Below, piece after piece: positions 1-7,857 of a stretch of 48,506 bases of DNA (its first letter is position 1; each line of letters opens with the position of its first letter). The stretch covers positions 1 through 48,506 of the forward strand of contig CAJXSD010000018.1 in the NCBI GenBank assembly GCA_913060475.1, read 5' to 3'. The notes below the pieces were generated by a model, which was not told the DNA's origin, did not search any database, and was given only the letters and a program-made list of their open reading frames with translations. This DNA comes from an uncultured Paracoccaceae bacterium (lineage in GTDB: Bacteria; Pseudomonadota; Alphaproteobacteria; Rhodobacterales; Rhodobacteraceae). A program made the position numbers and the translations under genes.

Positions 1-429
1 ACGGAAAATTTCAGTTATATGTTGTCACTTATAATCAAGATTATGTGAAATAATGAAATGCAATGGCATCAATTCACGTGAACACTTCGTGCTGGTTCCG
101 GCGCGCGTGGTGACTCTTTTTGGGCGCTAAGGCAAGCATTGACACAAGCTTATGTTGCATTCTAACCTTGGTATGAAATGCACACTCGGCATCAGAAATA
201 CTGATGGAACGGCCCCATGCGAACACCGCCATTCCGCCCACAAAATAACCGCGCCACGATAATGTCGCCATTTGAAATCACTATTAATTGGTAAATCCTC
301 TGCGTTCGGGCCGTCATAGATAACAGGAGGTTTTTTGCACCAGTGCCATCACATGTCATAAATATTTTATAGAATTTATACAGAACGATTACATTCCCTC
401 TTTAGCCGGATCCTCAAGAGGAGTGTCCT
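1..429. other. Non-coding leader region upstream of phnC
   Basis: No convincing gene is visible in these 429 bases. The longest reading frame (minus strand, about 74-271) has no ribosome binding site and no family resemblance. The stretch is AT-rich. Its right part holds the elements likely to control phnCDE: a Pho-box-like sequence at 353-370, a perfect AGGAGG at 325-330 with no ordinary gene behind it, and the phnC ribosome binding site (AAGAGGAG, 416-423). Confidence 0.6.
353..370 (+). promoter_or_regulatory. Candidate Pho box upstream of phnC
   Basis: The 18 bases match the enterobacterial Pho-box consensus CTGTCATAAATCTGTCAC at 13 positions; bases 2-11 (TGTCATAAAT) match without error and the second half is weak. 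The site lies about 60 bases before the phnC start. Phosphonate import genes are classic members of the PhoB regulon, so phosphate-starvation control is expected. The match is by eye, and short AT-rich motifs give false positives. Confidence 0.4.
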
Positions 430-1242
430 ATGCTAGAGATAAAGAACCTAACAAAGTCATTTGGCAACAACACCGCCGTCAAGAACGTATCATTTACATT
501 TGACCGCCCGATGATGGTCGGGATTATTGGTGCGTCAGGTGCCGGAAAATCCACGTTGTTGCGTATGATCAACAGATTGGCTGATGTCACCTCGGGTGTT
601 ATTTCATATGACGGGATCGAAGTTTCGAAGCTGAACGGCAAACAACGACGCAATTGGCAGTCGGATTGCGCAATGATTTTTCAACAGTTCAATCTGGTCC
701 CGCGGATGGATGTGGTCAGCAATGTGTTGCATGGTACGTTGAATAAACGTTCAACACTTGCAACACTGTTTAACCTATATTCAAAGGATGATATTCTCCG
801 CGCAATTGAAATTTTAGACCGCCTTGGCGTATCTGCCCATGCGTCTAAGCGCGCCGAAGCCCTTTCCGGTGGTCAGCAACAGCGCGTCGCAATTGCGCGC
901 GCATTAATGCAAGATCCCAAAATTATTTTGGCCGACGAACCTATCGCGTCGTTGGACCCCATGAACGCACAGATCGTGATGGATACGTTGCGCCAAATCC
1001 ATGACCAAGATAACCGCATGGTCATTGCAAATCTACACACATTGGACACGGCGCGTCGCTATTGTGACCGCATTATTGGGATGCGCCAAGGTGCTGTGGT
1101 TTTTGACGGAACGCCCGATCAACTGACAACCGAGGCCGCCCGCGAAATTTATGGCGCAGATAATTCGTTTTCTGAAGCTGCAACATCCACCGAAATTCGG
1201 GAACCTGCAATGCCTGTCATGGCAAACGCAGTCCCCGCATAA
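430..1242 (+). CDS. phnC: Phosphonate ABC transporter ATP-binding protein PhnC
   Basis: This is the ATPase of the phosphonate importer; it powers uptake through the PhnE permeases from the PhnD binding protein and acts on the inner face of the cytoplasmic membrane. The 270-residue protein has the Walker A motif GASGAGKST at 34-42, the ABC signature LSGGQ at 145-149 followed by QQRVAIARA, and Walker B ILADEP at 166-171. The start at 430 follows AAGAGGAG by six bases. The C-terminal 25 or so residues run past the ATPase core and look unstructured. It is first in a phnC-D-E1-E2 unit. Family assignment is firm from the motifs and the neighbours; substrate range (phosphonate, phosphite, phosphate ester) cannot be read from sequence. 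Confidence 0.95.
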   Translation: MLEIKNLTKSFGNNTAVKNVSFTFDRPMMVGIIGASGAGKSTLLRMINRLADVTSGVISYDGIEVSKLNGKQRRNWQSDCAMIFQQFNLVPRMDVVSNVLHGTLNKRSTLATLFNLYSKDDILRAIEILDRLGVSAHASKRAEALSGGQQQRVAIARALMQDPKIILADEPIASLDPMNAQIVMDTLRQIHDQDNRMVIANLHTLDTARRYCDRIIGMRQGAVVFDGTPDQLTTEAAREIYGADNSFSEAATSTEIREPAMPVMANAVPA

Positions 1243-1288
1243 AAATTTCATCGAATGCAAATGTGCATTTAAAACAACCTGGAGTGAT

Positions 1289-2203
1289 ATGATGAAAAAG
1301 ACCCTAACCGCACTAATGATCACATCTGTACTGGCAGCCCCTGCTTTTGCAGATGGTCATGGAAACACAATCTCGGAATTCCGCATCGGTATTTTGGGAG
1401 GGGAAAACGCACAAGACCGTTTGAACAACCAAGAATGTTTGCGTCAGCGTACAGAAGATTTGTTGGGCGTAGAAACAAAATTGTTTGCCCCTGCTGACTA
1501 TGATGGCGTTATCCAAGGCCTACTGGGTGGCACAATCGATATGGCATGGTTGGGCGCGTCGTCCTATGCAAAAACATACCTAGAAGATCCAGAAGCCGTT
1601 ACACCGATTTTGGTCAAGGTCAACGTTGATGGTGGCTATGGCTATCACTCAATCGGGTTTGCACGCAAAGATAGCGGCATCAAATCATTGGATGACATGA
1701 AAGGCAAAACATTTGGCTTTGGTGATCCAAACTCAACATCTGGTTACTTGATCCCTTCCATTGAAATTCCCGAAACAACAGGCGCATCGATGGACTCTGG
1801 CGATTACTTTGGCGAAGTCAAATTCACAGGCGGCCACGAACAAACGATTGTTGCGGTTAACAATGGCGACGTTGACGGTGGTGTGACATGGGCAGACGGC
1901 CTTGGCAACTGGGAAGACGGTTACAACTCGGGTGCATTGCGCCGCGCGGTTGACGCAGGCTTGGTTGACATGAACGATCTGGTTGAAATCTGGAAATCCA
2001 AACCAATCCCAGAGGGTCCCGTTGTCCTGCGCAAAGCTTTGCCCGTTGATGTCCAAGTTAAGATGACAGGTTTGATGGCGTCATTGAAAACAGTTGATCC
2101 AGACTGCGCCTACAACGTATTCGCAGGTGACGCGCAGGGCGTTATGCCAATCACACATGATGCGTATGTTTCAATCGTCGAAGCACGCAAAGCGAAACAA
2201 TAA
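1289..2203 (+). CDS. phnD: Phosphonate ABC transporter periplasmic binding protein PhnD
   Basis: This periplasmic solute-binding protein delivers phosphonates to the PhnE permease. The reading frame is open further upstream, but the start at 1289 is chosen because GGAG at 1281-1284 precedes it and because it yields a standard signal peptide: MMKK, a hydrophobic core, then a likely cut after AFA at residue 21. The protein is 304 residues, normal for the family. Typical PhnD features include the GGTIDMAWLGASSYA segment and the later GKTFGFGDPNSTSGY segment that builds the phosphonate pocket. A strong hairpin directly after the stop (2216-2246) separates it from phnE1, a common way to make more binding protein than permease. 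Confidence 0.95.
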   Translation: MMKKTLTALMITSVLAAPAFADGHGNTISEFRIGILGGENAQDRLNNQECLRQRTEDLLGVETKLFAPADYDGVIQGLLGGTIDMAWLGASSYAKTYLEDPEAVTPILVKVNVDGGYGYHSIGFARKDSGIKSLDDMKGKTFGFGDPNSTSGYLIPSIEIPETTGASMDSGDYFGEVKFTGGHEQTIVAVNNGDVDGGVTWADGLGNWEDGYNSGALRRAVDAGLVDMNDLVEIWKSKPIPEGPVVLRKALPVDVQVKMTGLMASLKTVDPDCAYNVFAGDAQGVMPITHDAYVSIVEARKAKQ

Positions 2204-2215
2204 ATTTTCAAAACA

Positions 2216-2246
2216 AATGGGGTGCGGGAACGCGCCCCATTTTTTG
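2216..2246 (+). terminator. Hairpin with T-run between phnD and phnE1 (attenuating terminator)
   Basis: An 11-bp stem (2216-2226 with 2231-2241, one G-T pair) closes a GGAA tetraloop and runs straight into six Ts (2240-2245). This has the full shape of an intrinsic terminator. It lies inside an operon, 13 bases after the phnD stop and 11 before the phnE1 start, so it probably acts as a partial terminator and mRNA 3' stabiliser that raises PhnD above PhnE. Confidence 0.8.
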
Positions 2247-2256
2247 CAGGTTTCCC

Positions 2257-3138
2257 ATGTCAAACTCTTCTCATCACACATCCGTGCGCCAAATTCAGGA
2301 TAATTATATGTCCATGGCACAGCGCAAGCGCAGCTATGGCTTGGTCCTATTGCTTGTTTTTGTGGCCTTAATGGTCAGCGGTTTTCAAACCGCCCAAAAT
2401 CGAAATGCCGGCGGATTTTGGGATGGGATACATCGCATTTTTGATTTCCCCGCCGGCGTTATTTCCGAGGCGATTGAAAAAATCACGGAATTGCCAATTC
2501 ACATGGCAACATATTTTCCTGCGCTGATTGAAACGATTAATATAGCTGCCGCAGCAACCTTGATTGGGGCGATATTCGGAACCGTTTTTTCAATGCTTGC
2601 AACACGCGGCATGGCGAAATGGCCGCGGTTAATTCCGGTTTTTCGCCGAATTTTGGATCTGATGCGCGCCATTCCGGAAATCGTTATCGCATTGATTTTG
2701 ATTTTTGTGATGGGTGGTGGACCCGTTCCTGCTATGATTGCGATTGCGTTCCATACAACAGGTGCCTTGGGAAAAATGTTTTCCGAGGTCAATGAAAACG
2801 CGTCATTGAAACCGGTCGACGGGTTGGCATCGGTTGGCGCAAATTGGACACAGCGCATGTTTGTGGGTGTCGTGCCACAAGTTGCACCAAACTATATCAG
2901 CTATGCCCTTATGAGGTTTGAAATCAACATCCGAGCCTCTGCCATCCTGGGGTTCGTGGGTGCCGGTGGCATCGGATATGAGTTGAAAAATGCGATGTCA
3001 TGGGGTCAGGGACGTTATGACCAAGCGGCTGCAATATTTTTGATGTTGTTCGCCTCAATCGTTGTCTTTGACCAGCTGTCATCATGGTATCGAACCCAAT
3101 TAACACACGGCCGCAAACAAACCGAGGTAACACCATGA
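2257..3138 (+). CDS. phnE: Phosphonate ABC transporter permease PhnE (first copy)
   Basis: This is an inner-membrane permease subunit of the phosphonate importer. The 293-residue protein has an early transmembrane helix (about residues 29-45), a short loop and a BPD-type permease core from about residue 85. The cytoplasmic coupling segment is GALGKMFSEVNENASLKPV, followed by a conserved late stretch GFVGAGGIGYELK. The start at 2257 has a modest AGG upstream. The 3' end overlaps phnE2 by four bases (ATGA), showing translational coupling. A pair of PhnE permeases is usual in alphaproteobacteria and the two probably form a heterodimer. Confidence 0.93.
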   Translation: MSNSSHHTSVRQIQDNYMSMAQRKRSYGLVLLLVFVALMVSGFQTAQNRNAGGFWDGIHRIFDFPAGVISEAIEKITELPIHMATYFPALIETINIAAAATLIGAIFGTVFSMLATRGMAKWPRLIPVFRRILDLMRAIPEIVIALILIFVMGGGPVPAMIAIAFHTTGALGKMFSEVNENASLKPVDGLASVGANWTQRMFVGVVPQVAPNYISYALMRFEINIRASAILGFVGAGGIGYELKNAMSWGQGRYDQAAAIFLMLFASIVVFDQLSSWYRTQLTHGRKQTEVTP

Positions 3139-4454
3139 CCGTTGCAAATTCTGTCCACCTTAGCCAGAGTAACGCGATTTCAGTGATCTCGCGCAAAAAA
3201 TTCGCGGCAGTTGCAATGCTTGCCGTGCTGTTGGGCTATTTTGCCTATGTGTTTGTGGCCTTTGATGTTGTTGGGCTATATCAAAAATCATCCTCTGAAA
3301 ACGCGATGACGCTGATCCGAGATAGCTATAGCTATAAGGTCCATGTTGCGCGCGACAATCGGTCCAATGACCTAAGCGTGAAAATAGAAGGCGAAAATAA
3401 AGGCGCCTATCCAGATGGCGTAACACCGGATTGGGTTTCAGTGTCAGAGGGTAAAACCGTCATCGAACTGACCGACGGACATGTCATCACCTTTGGTGAG
3501 GGGGATGTGGAATATTTCATTCCCGACTATGGAACCGTTTGGGCCGAACCCACCCGCCGCGGTGTTGACGTGAAATTCCCAGAGGGTGAAATACCCGATT
3601 ATATCAGCGCATCAAAAAACCGGTTGATGATTAAAACAGACCAAGGCCGATTGACCGTCACACGCAACAGAACAGAAGTGTTTCGGTATTTCTTAGGATG
3701 GGAATTGTTCTTTTTCACGCTAGACAGCCCCTATCACGGGATGAGTGTGTCAGAAATCGCGCAACGTGCTGTCAGTGGCGAAGCGGGGGCAATCTGGTCA
3801 GATTTCTGGAACAACCGCATGTGGCTGCACAAAGATGTGGCCTGGGCTATTTTTGAAACCATTCTCATGGCGTTTCTAGGAACCTTTGGCGCAGCGATCG
3901 TAGCTTTGCCGCTGGCGTTTTTGGCGGCCAAGAACTTTACCCCTCTGCAATCAGTTCGATTTTTTATGCGCCGCATTTTCGATTTTATCCGCGGTGTTGA
4001 CGCGCTGATTTTCACAATCATGTTGTCACGCGCCTTTGGGCCGGGACCAATGACAGGTGCTTTGGCGATTTTAATCACAGATACTGGCAGCTTTGGCAAA
4101 ATGTTTTCGGAAACATTGGAAAACATTGATGACAAGCAGGTTGAAGGTGTCCAATCAACGGGCGCAAAACCGCTTCAGCGTTATCGGTTCGGGGTATTGC
4201 CACAGGTCACACCGGTTTTGATGTCTCTTGTTCTGTATTTCTTTGAATCCAACACCCGCAGCGCAACAATTATTGGCGCAATTACGGGGGGTGGTATCGG
4301 GCTTTTGTTGACCCAAGCGATGTACACACAAAAAGACTGGGAAGAGGTCAGCTATTACATCATATTGATCATTTTGATGGTGATTTTCATGGATTGGCTG
4401 TCCGGTAAGCTGCGCGCGATGCTGATCTCGGGCACGTCGAACGATACAATGTGA
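3135..4454 (+). CDS. phnE: Phosphonate ABC transporter permease PhnE (second, long copy)
   Basis: This is the second permease of the phosphonate importer. The start at 3135 is preferred over an in-frame upstream ATG because it overlaps the phnE1 stop as ATGA and follows GAGG at 3124-3127; the product is 439 residues. It is much longer than phnE1: one N-terminal membrane helix (about residues 25-45) is followed by roughly 150 mostly soluble, charged residues before the permease core begins near residue 235. The extra part is probably periplasmic. The core carries the coupling segment GSFGKMFSETLENIDDKQV and the late GAITGGGIG segment. Long second PhnE proteins of this kind occur in alphaproteobacterial phn clusters. 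Confidence 0.92.
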   Translation: MTVANSVHLSQSNAISVISRKKFAAVAMLAVLLGYFAYVFVAFDVVGLYQKSSSENAMTLIRDSYSYKVHVARDNRSNDLSVKIEGENKGAYPDGVTPDWVSVSEGKTVIELTDGHVITFGEGDVEYFIPDYGTVWAEPTRRGVDVKFPEGEIPDYISASKNRLMIKTDQGRLTVTRNRTEVFRYFLGWELFFFTLDSPYHGMSVSEIAQRAVSGEAGAIWSDFWNNRMWLHKDVAWAIFETILMAFLGTFGAAIVALPLAFLAAKNFTPLQSVRFFMRRIFDFIRGVDALIFTIMLSRAFGPGPMTGALAILITDTGSFGKMFSETLENIDDKQVEGVQSTGAKPLQRYRFGVLPQVTPVLMSLVLYFFESNTRSATIIGAITGGGIGLLLTQAMYTQKDWEEVSYYIILIILMVIFMDWLSGKLRAMLISGTSNDTM

Positions 4455-4460
4455 TGGTGT

Positions 4461-5078
4461 ATGATGCCTAGATTAAAGTCAACCGAACCCTTTATCCATC
4501 CAGATTGCGACCTGGCCGACTGCACCTTTGGCGCCTATACCGAAATTGGCAAAGGCACACGCATGAACAATGTGGATATGGGCGATTATTCCTATTGTGA
4601 CCGCTATGCTGATTTGGCCAATGCGCGCGTGGGTAAATTTGCCAATATCGCCGCCTTTGTCCGCATTGGCGCAACGGATCATCCCCTTGAAACCGCCAGT
4701 CTGCACCATTTTCTATATCGGTCCCCTGATTATTGGGACGGTAGCGAAATTGACATGGCTTGGTTTGAAAAACGTAGGTCACGTCTATGTTTCATCGGGC
4801 ACGACACATGGATCGGCCACAATGCCCAGATCAAACCCGAGGTCACCATCGGCCATGGCGCGGTGGTTGCATCGGGGTCTATCGTGACCAAAGATGTCGA
4901 TCCCTATACGATTGTCGCAGGGAAACCTGCACGTGTTTTACGGCTGCGTCAACCTAACGACATCGCGCAGCGCATGATCGCGATGGCCTGGTGGGATTGG
5001 GATCACAGCACACTACGCGACCGACTGGATGATTTCCGCAGCTTGTCGGCGGCTGCCTTTTTGGAAAAATACGAATAG
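4461..5078 (+). CDS. Phosphonate-cluster hexapeptide-repeat acyltransferase
   Basis: This 205-residue protein belongs to the left-handed beta-helix (hexapeptide) acyltransferases of the xenobiotic/chloramphenicol acetyltransferase type, specifically the group found inside phosphonate operons. Hexapeptide turns are visible from about residue 14 (for example TFGAYTEIG) and again at 110-150 (WIGHNAQIKPEVTIGHGAVV). The putative catalytic histidine is H74 in GATDHP, and the family end motif VAGKPARVLR is intact. It starts seven bases after phnE2 and is co-transcribed with the importer. The acceptor is unknown; N-acetylation of an aminoalkylphosphonate, as PhnO does with an unrelated fold, is a reasonable guess. 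Confidence 0.85.
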   Translation: MMPRLKSTEPFIHPDCDLADCTFGAYTEIGKGTRMNNVDMGDYSYCDRYADLANARVGKFANIAAFVRIGATDHPLETASLHHFLYRSPDYWDGSEIDMAWFEKRRSRLCFIGHDTWIGHNAQIKPEVTIGHGAVVASGSIVTKDVDPYTIVAGKPARVLRLRQPNDIAQRMIAMAWWDWDHSTLRDRLDDFRSLSAAAFLEKYE

Positions 5079-5081
5079 GGT

Positions 5082-5098
5082 TAATCAGAAGCTGATTA
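5082..5098. terminator. Short hairpin between convergent genes
   Basis: A 7-bp inverted repeat (TAATCAG at 5082-5088, CTGATTA at 5092-5098) with a three-base loop sits between the convergent ends of the hexapeptide transferase and the DUF1045 gene. The stem is AT-rich and has no clear T-run, so it is at best a weak bidirectional terminator. Confidence 0.3.
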
Positions 5099-5121
5099 TC
5101 CGCTCTTTGATGTACGCGCGA

Positions 5122-5790
5122 TTATTGCAAGTCTGCGTAATGGATGCGGACAAATTTACCGTCAGGTTTTTGTCCGACCAAACATAATCGCGTGATCATG
5201 TGATCTTGTGCTAGGAAATCTGAAAACTGATCGTTTATAAGGTCCATCACTTGGGTCTGTTCATCCGAGGGGATTTTGCCGGTTAGGGTTATATGAAACC
5301 GGAAATGGTCAAAAACATATGGATATCCCCATTCCATAAATCGTGCTTCGTCTGCGGGTTGCAGACCCTTTTGCCGGCGACGTTCCAAATCTGCAGCGGT
5401 CACAGGTGCACGCAAATGATCAAGGTCGCGCACGACGAACTCTTCTAGTGCGCTTAGCGCCGCACTTTGGGCTTTCGGAACTAACGCGAAAAAGTTGTCG
5501 ATCTTGGCCACCCGTAATGGACCCAAGGGCGCTGCACAGGTTTTTTCGCAAAATCGATGAAAGCTGTCTATGGCATCGTCATGGTCGATACCATTTGCCA
5601 AATAAAATGGTGCCTTGATCGTCGCATGAAATCCATAGGGCTGCGGCGTTTCAATCCAAGCGGCAGGTCGTGGCACCGGTGACGTTGGCGCAGTACCCAT
5701 GTGCGCATCCCAGCCCAGCCAGTGGGCCCCAACCTGACCGAACGTGCCATCTGGCAGATAGTAAACCGCATATCTTAGAAATTCAGTCAT
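5122..5790 (-). CDS. DUF1045 phosphonate-cluster 2H phosphoesterase
   Basis: The 222-residue protein belongs to the DUF1045 / putative phosphonate metabolism protein family, a branch of the 2H phosphoesterase fold. Both diagnostic H-x-T motifs are present: H55-A-T57 in YGFHATIKAPF and H166-I-T168 in FRFHITLTG. The start at 5790 (ATG after AAGGA, seven bases) is preferred over an in-frame TTG six codons upstream. 2H enzymes cut cyclic phosphodiesters. C-P lyase produces 5-phosphoribosyl 1,2-cyclic phosphate, which PhnP normally opens, and no phnP is visible here, so this enzyme may fill that step (inference). It is last in the minus-strand unit phnF, phnM-like, DUF1045. Confidence 0.85.
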   Translation of the reverse strand: MTEFLRYAVYYLPDGTFGQVGAHWLGWDAHMGTAPTSPVPRPAAWIETPQPYGFHATIKAPFYLANGIDHDDAIDSFHRFCEKTCAAPLGPLRVAKIDNFFALVPKAQSAALSALEEFVVRDLDHLRAPVTAADLERRRQKGLQPADEARFMEWGYPYVFDHFRFHITLTGKIPSDEQTQVMDLINDQFSDFLAQDHMITRLCLVGQKPDGKFVRIHYADLQ

Positions 5791-5841
5791 CTGTGAATCC
5801 TTGGTCAAGTCAGCAAAGTTTCAATGTGAACAATTTTGGTA

Positions 5842-7008
5842 TCACGCAGCAACAATCTGTTGACCTTGGCGAAAATCCGCCAAACGATCAGCCATAGGGC
5901 CGCGCACGAACCCGAACCGTCCACCGCATAGTGTCGCATCAATCTGTAACGTTTCAGCATTTAGAAATACCAAATCGGCATCATATCCGGTGTCTAATTT
6001 GCCCTTGGTTGACAAATTCATAATGCGTGCCGGGTTTTCCGAAATCAATTTCCATGCCAGACCCAGCGTCATTTCCTGACCCTGCCAAAGCTTTAGTGCT
6101 GCCTGATAAAGGGCGGGATAATAATAGTCCGAGACCAATGCATCACACAAATTTTCGCGGACCAAGTCAATGGCAGCGATGTTTCCAGATTGGGACCCAC
6201 CGCGAACAATGTTTGGCGCCCCCATGATAACGGGGTGACCCGTCGACTTTGCTTGCTCTGCCGCTAAAATCGTTGTTGGAAATTCGGCTATCGTCGCTCC
6301 CAGACTCGCATAATAAGCACGAGATTGTCGTGTTTCATCGTCATGTGACCCCAAAGACACACCCAATTTTTTGAGCTCGCAGGAAACCTGCTCTTCGAAA
6401 TGAGGGACAGCATCGGCCATTTCAATGGCATTTGTGACCGCAACCAGGTGTTCGGCCGACGACCGGCCAACTTCTTTGGCCCATGCGTCAAAGGATCCAT
6501 CTTTGCGTTGCAGCATCCCTTGCGCTTCGGGCAGATGATTATTGAACACAACGTAATCTATGCCGAACGCTTTGACACAATCCATCAGTTGATCAAAGCG
6601 ATCACATGTATGTGTTTCCAGTCGGATTTGCACGCGCAAATCGGTGATAGCTTGGGATTGAAATTGATCAATTGCGCGGCAAAATTCAATTGTCCGCTCA
6701 GGGCTACGACCCCCGCCTTCCCACGACCAGCTGGACGCCAGCCAAGCAGTGGTTATGCCACATGTGGCCATTTCTGCATCAATGTGGCGCAACGCGCTTT
6801 GGCGATCAAAATACACGTTTGCACGCGGCTGAATGTGCCGATCAAATCCATCCCCGTGCAGGTCAATAATTCCGGGCAAGATATAATACCCTGTTGCATC
6901 GATCACATCATAGGCCGCGTCGCAGATTATATTCTGGTCTATACATATGTCTTTTTTCTCAAATGCTGTTCCGCTTAGAACACTGCCATTTTGAAACCGA
7001 ATATTCAT
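5842..7008 (-). CDS. phnM: PhnM-like amidohydrolase (first paralogue)
   Basis: This 388-residue member of the amidohydrolase superfamily resembles PhnM, the diphosphatase that converts alpha-D-ribose 1-alkylphosphonate 5-triphosphate to the monophosphate before C-P bond cleavage. The early metal motif is LHGD (H51, D53) within GIIDLHGDGFDRHIQPR. The later GSHDDETRQS and MGAPNIVRGGSQSGN motifs are typical of PhnM. A second PhnM is encoded at 12815-13960; that copy keeps the classical LHTDNLERHLEPRP form, while this one has diverged at those positions. GAGGGA lies seven bases before the start. It may handle a different ribosyl phosphonate or a side product; the exact substrate is not readable. 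Confidence 0.85.
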   Translation of the reverse strand: MNIRFQNGSVLSGTAFEKKDICIDQNIICDAAYDVIDATGYYILPGIIDLHGDGFDRHIQPRANVYFDRQSALRHIDAEMATCGITTAWLASSWSWEGGGRSPERTIEFCRAIDQFQSQAITDLRVQIRLETHTCDRFDQLMDCVKAFGIDYVVFNNHLPEAQGMLQRKDGSFDAWAKEVGRSSAEHLVAVTNAIEMADAVPHFEEQVSCELKKLGVSLGSHDDETRQSRAYYASLGATIAEFPTTILAAEQAKSTGHPVIMGAPNIVRGGSQSGNIAAIDLVRENLCDALVSDYYYPALYQAALKLWQGQEMTLGLAWKLISENPARIMNLSTKGKLDTGYDADLVFLNAETLQIDATLCGGRFGFVRGPMADRLADFRQGQQIVAA

Positions 7009-7054
7009 CGTTCATCCCTCGGGTTATATTCCCTTGGGCTAACTTAAAAACGTA

Positions 7055-7777
7055 TCAATTTGATGACATGTCGTCATTATGTACCAACTGCACTTTATCC
7101 GCGGTAAAAAATGTCAGACCGCGTTCAATGGGCCGCCCCTCCAGGTCGGAATTGATACTCTTGGTGCGCAATAACGGATCACCCGGTTTTATGCGCAAAT
7201 GATTTGCCTGAACAGGGTCTGCCACAACAGCCGTAATTTCTGTTGAGGTCCGCTTATAATCATCTACACCACAAGCCTTTAACGCCTGCGTGACGGAACG
7301 CATTTCTTGCAAATGGGTGCCTAGATCCGGAAACTTGGTTGCATCAAAGGCGCTTTGAAATAATGCGACGGGGTGGCCATCAATTTTTGAAACGCCATGA
7401 AAAATATGAACCAACGCGCCATCCCCTAGTCCCAGCACCCTTGCTTGATCTGGCGAGGCCGCTTGCAACGAAACGCCAAGAATGTCACGCGACGGGTGGC
7501 GACCAGAGGCGCGAATGGTTTCTGAAAATCGGACACGCTGTGTCAGCCTATAGGATGACTTGACCCCCGTTACAAATACACCCGCCCCGCGTTTTGACCA
7601 AACCAGATCTTTGTCCGCCAAATGCGCCAGTGCTTTGCGCACTGTATGTCGGTTTACCCCAAAGCGATGTGCAAATTCAGATTCGCTGGGCAGTTTGGTG
7701 CCGGATCGGAAAATTTGCGCAGAAATGTCTTTCTCAATCTCTTGGGCGATTGTTGTCCAAAGTGTGGGTTCAGCCAT
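7055..7777 (-). CDS. phnF: GntR-family phosphonate regulator PhnF
   Basis: This is a 240-residue transcriptional regulator of the HutC/PhnF branch of the GntR family. The winged helix lies at about residues 8-75, with the hallmark LPSESEFAHRFGVNRHTVRK followed by ALAHLADKDL. The ligand-sensing UTRA domain fills about 95-235. It is divergent from phnG across an 80-base gap that contains repeats resembling a GntR operator (7835-7855), so it probably represses phnG-M and perhaps itself. The phnM-like and DUF1045 genes follow on the same strand and are likely co-transcribed. Confidence 0.9.
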   Translation of the reverse strand: MAEPTLWTTIAQEIEKDISAQIFRSGTKLPSESEFAHRFGVNRHTVRKALAHLADKDLVWSKRGAGVFVTGVKSSYRLTQRVRFSETIRASGRHPSRDILGVSLQAASPDQARVLGLGDGALVHIFHGVSKIDGHPVALFQSAFDATKFPDLGTHLQEMRSVTQALKACGVDDYKRTSTEITAVVADPVQANHLRIKPGDPLLRTKSINSDLEGRPIERGLTFFTADKVQLVHNDDMSSN

Positions 7778-7834
7778 GTTACAAAAGTTTCACTTTTTAT
7801 TTGCATTAGTTCGGAATACAACGCGGCTGATAAC

Positions 7835-7855
7835 TTGTCTAGTTGTATAGGTACA
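7835..7855. promoter_or_regulatory. Candidate PhnF operator in the phnF-phnG gap
   Basis: Two adjacent near-identical octamers, TTGTCTAG (7835-7842) and TTGTATAG (7843-7850), are followed by GTACA so that TGTA at 7844-7847 and TACA at 7852-7855 form an inverted repeat. TGTCTA and TGTATA half-sites are typical of HutC/PhnF-type GntR regulators. The site lies immediately before the phnG start at 7858, so binding would also cover the weak phnG ribosome binding site. Confidence 0.5.
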
Positions 7856-7857
7856 GT

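Noticed and set aside
74-271. Minus-strand 65-codon frame in the region before phnC
   Set aside because: It has no ribosome binding site, no family resemblance and an unlikely composition; treated as chance.
1151-1288. N-terminal extension of the phnD reading frame into phnC
   Set aside because: The downstream ATG at 1289 has a ribosome binding site and a clean signal peptide; the extension would bury it.
6400-6978. Plus-strand 192-codon frame
   Set aside because: It lies entirely antisense inside the PhnM-like gene, whose motifs fix the minus strand as coding.
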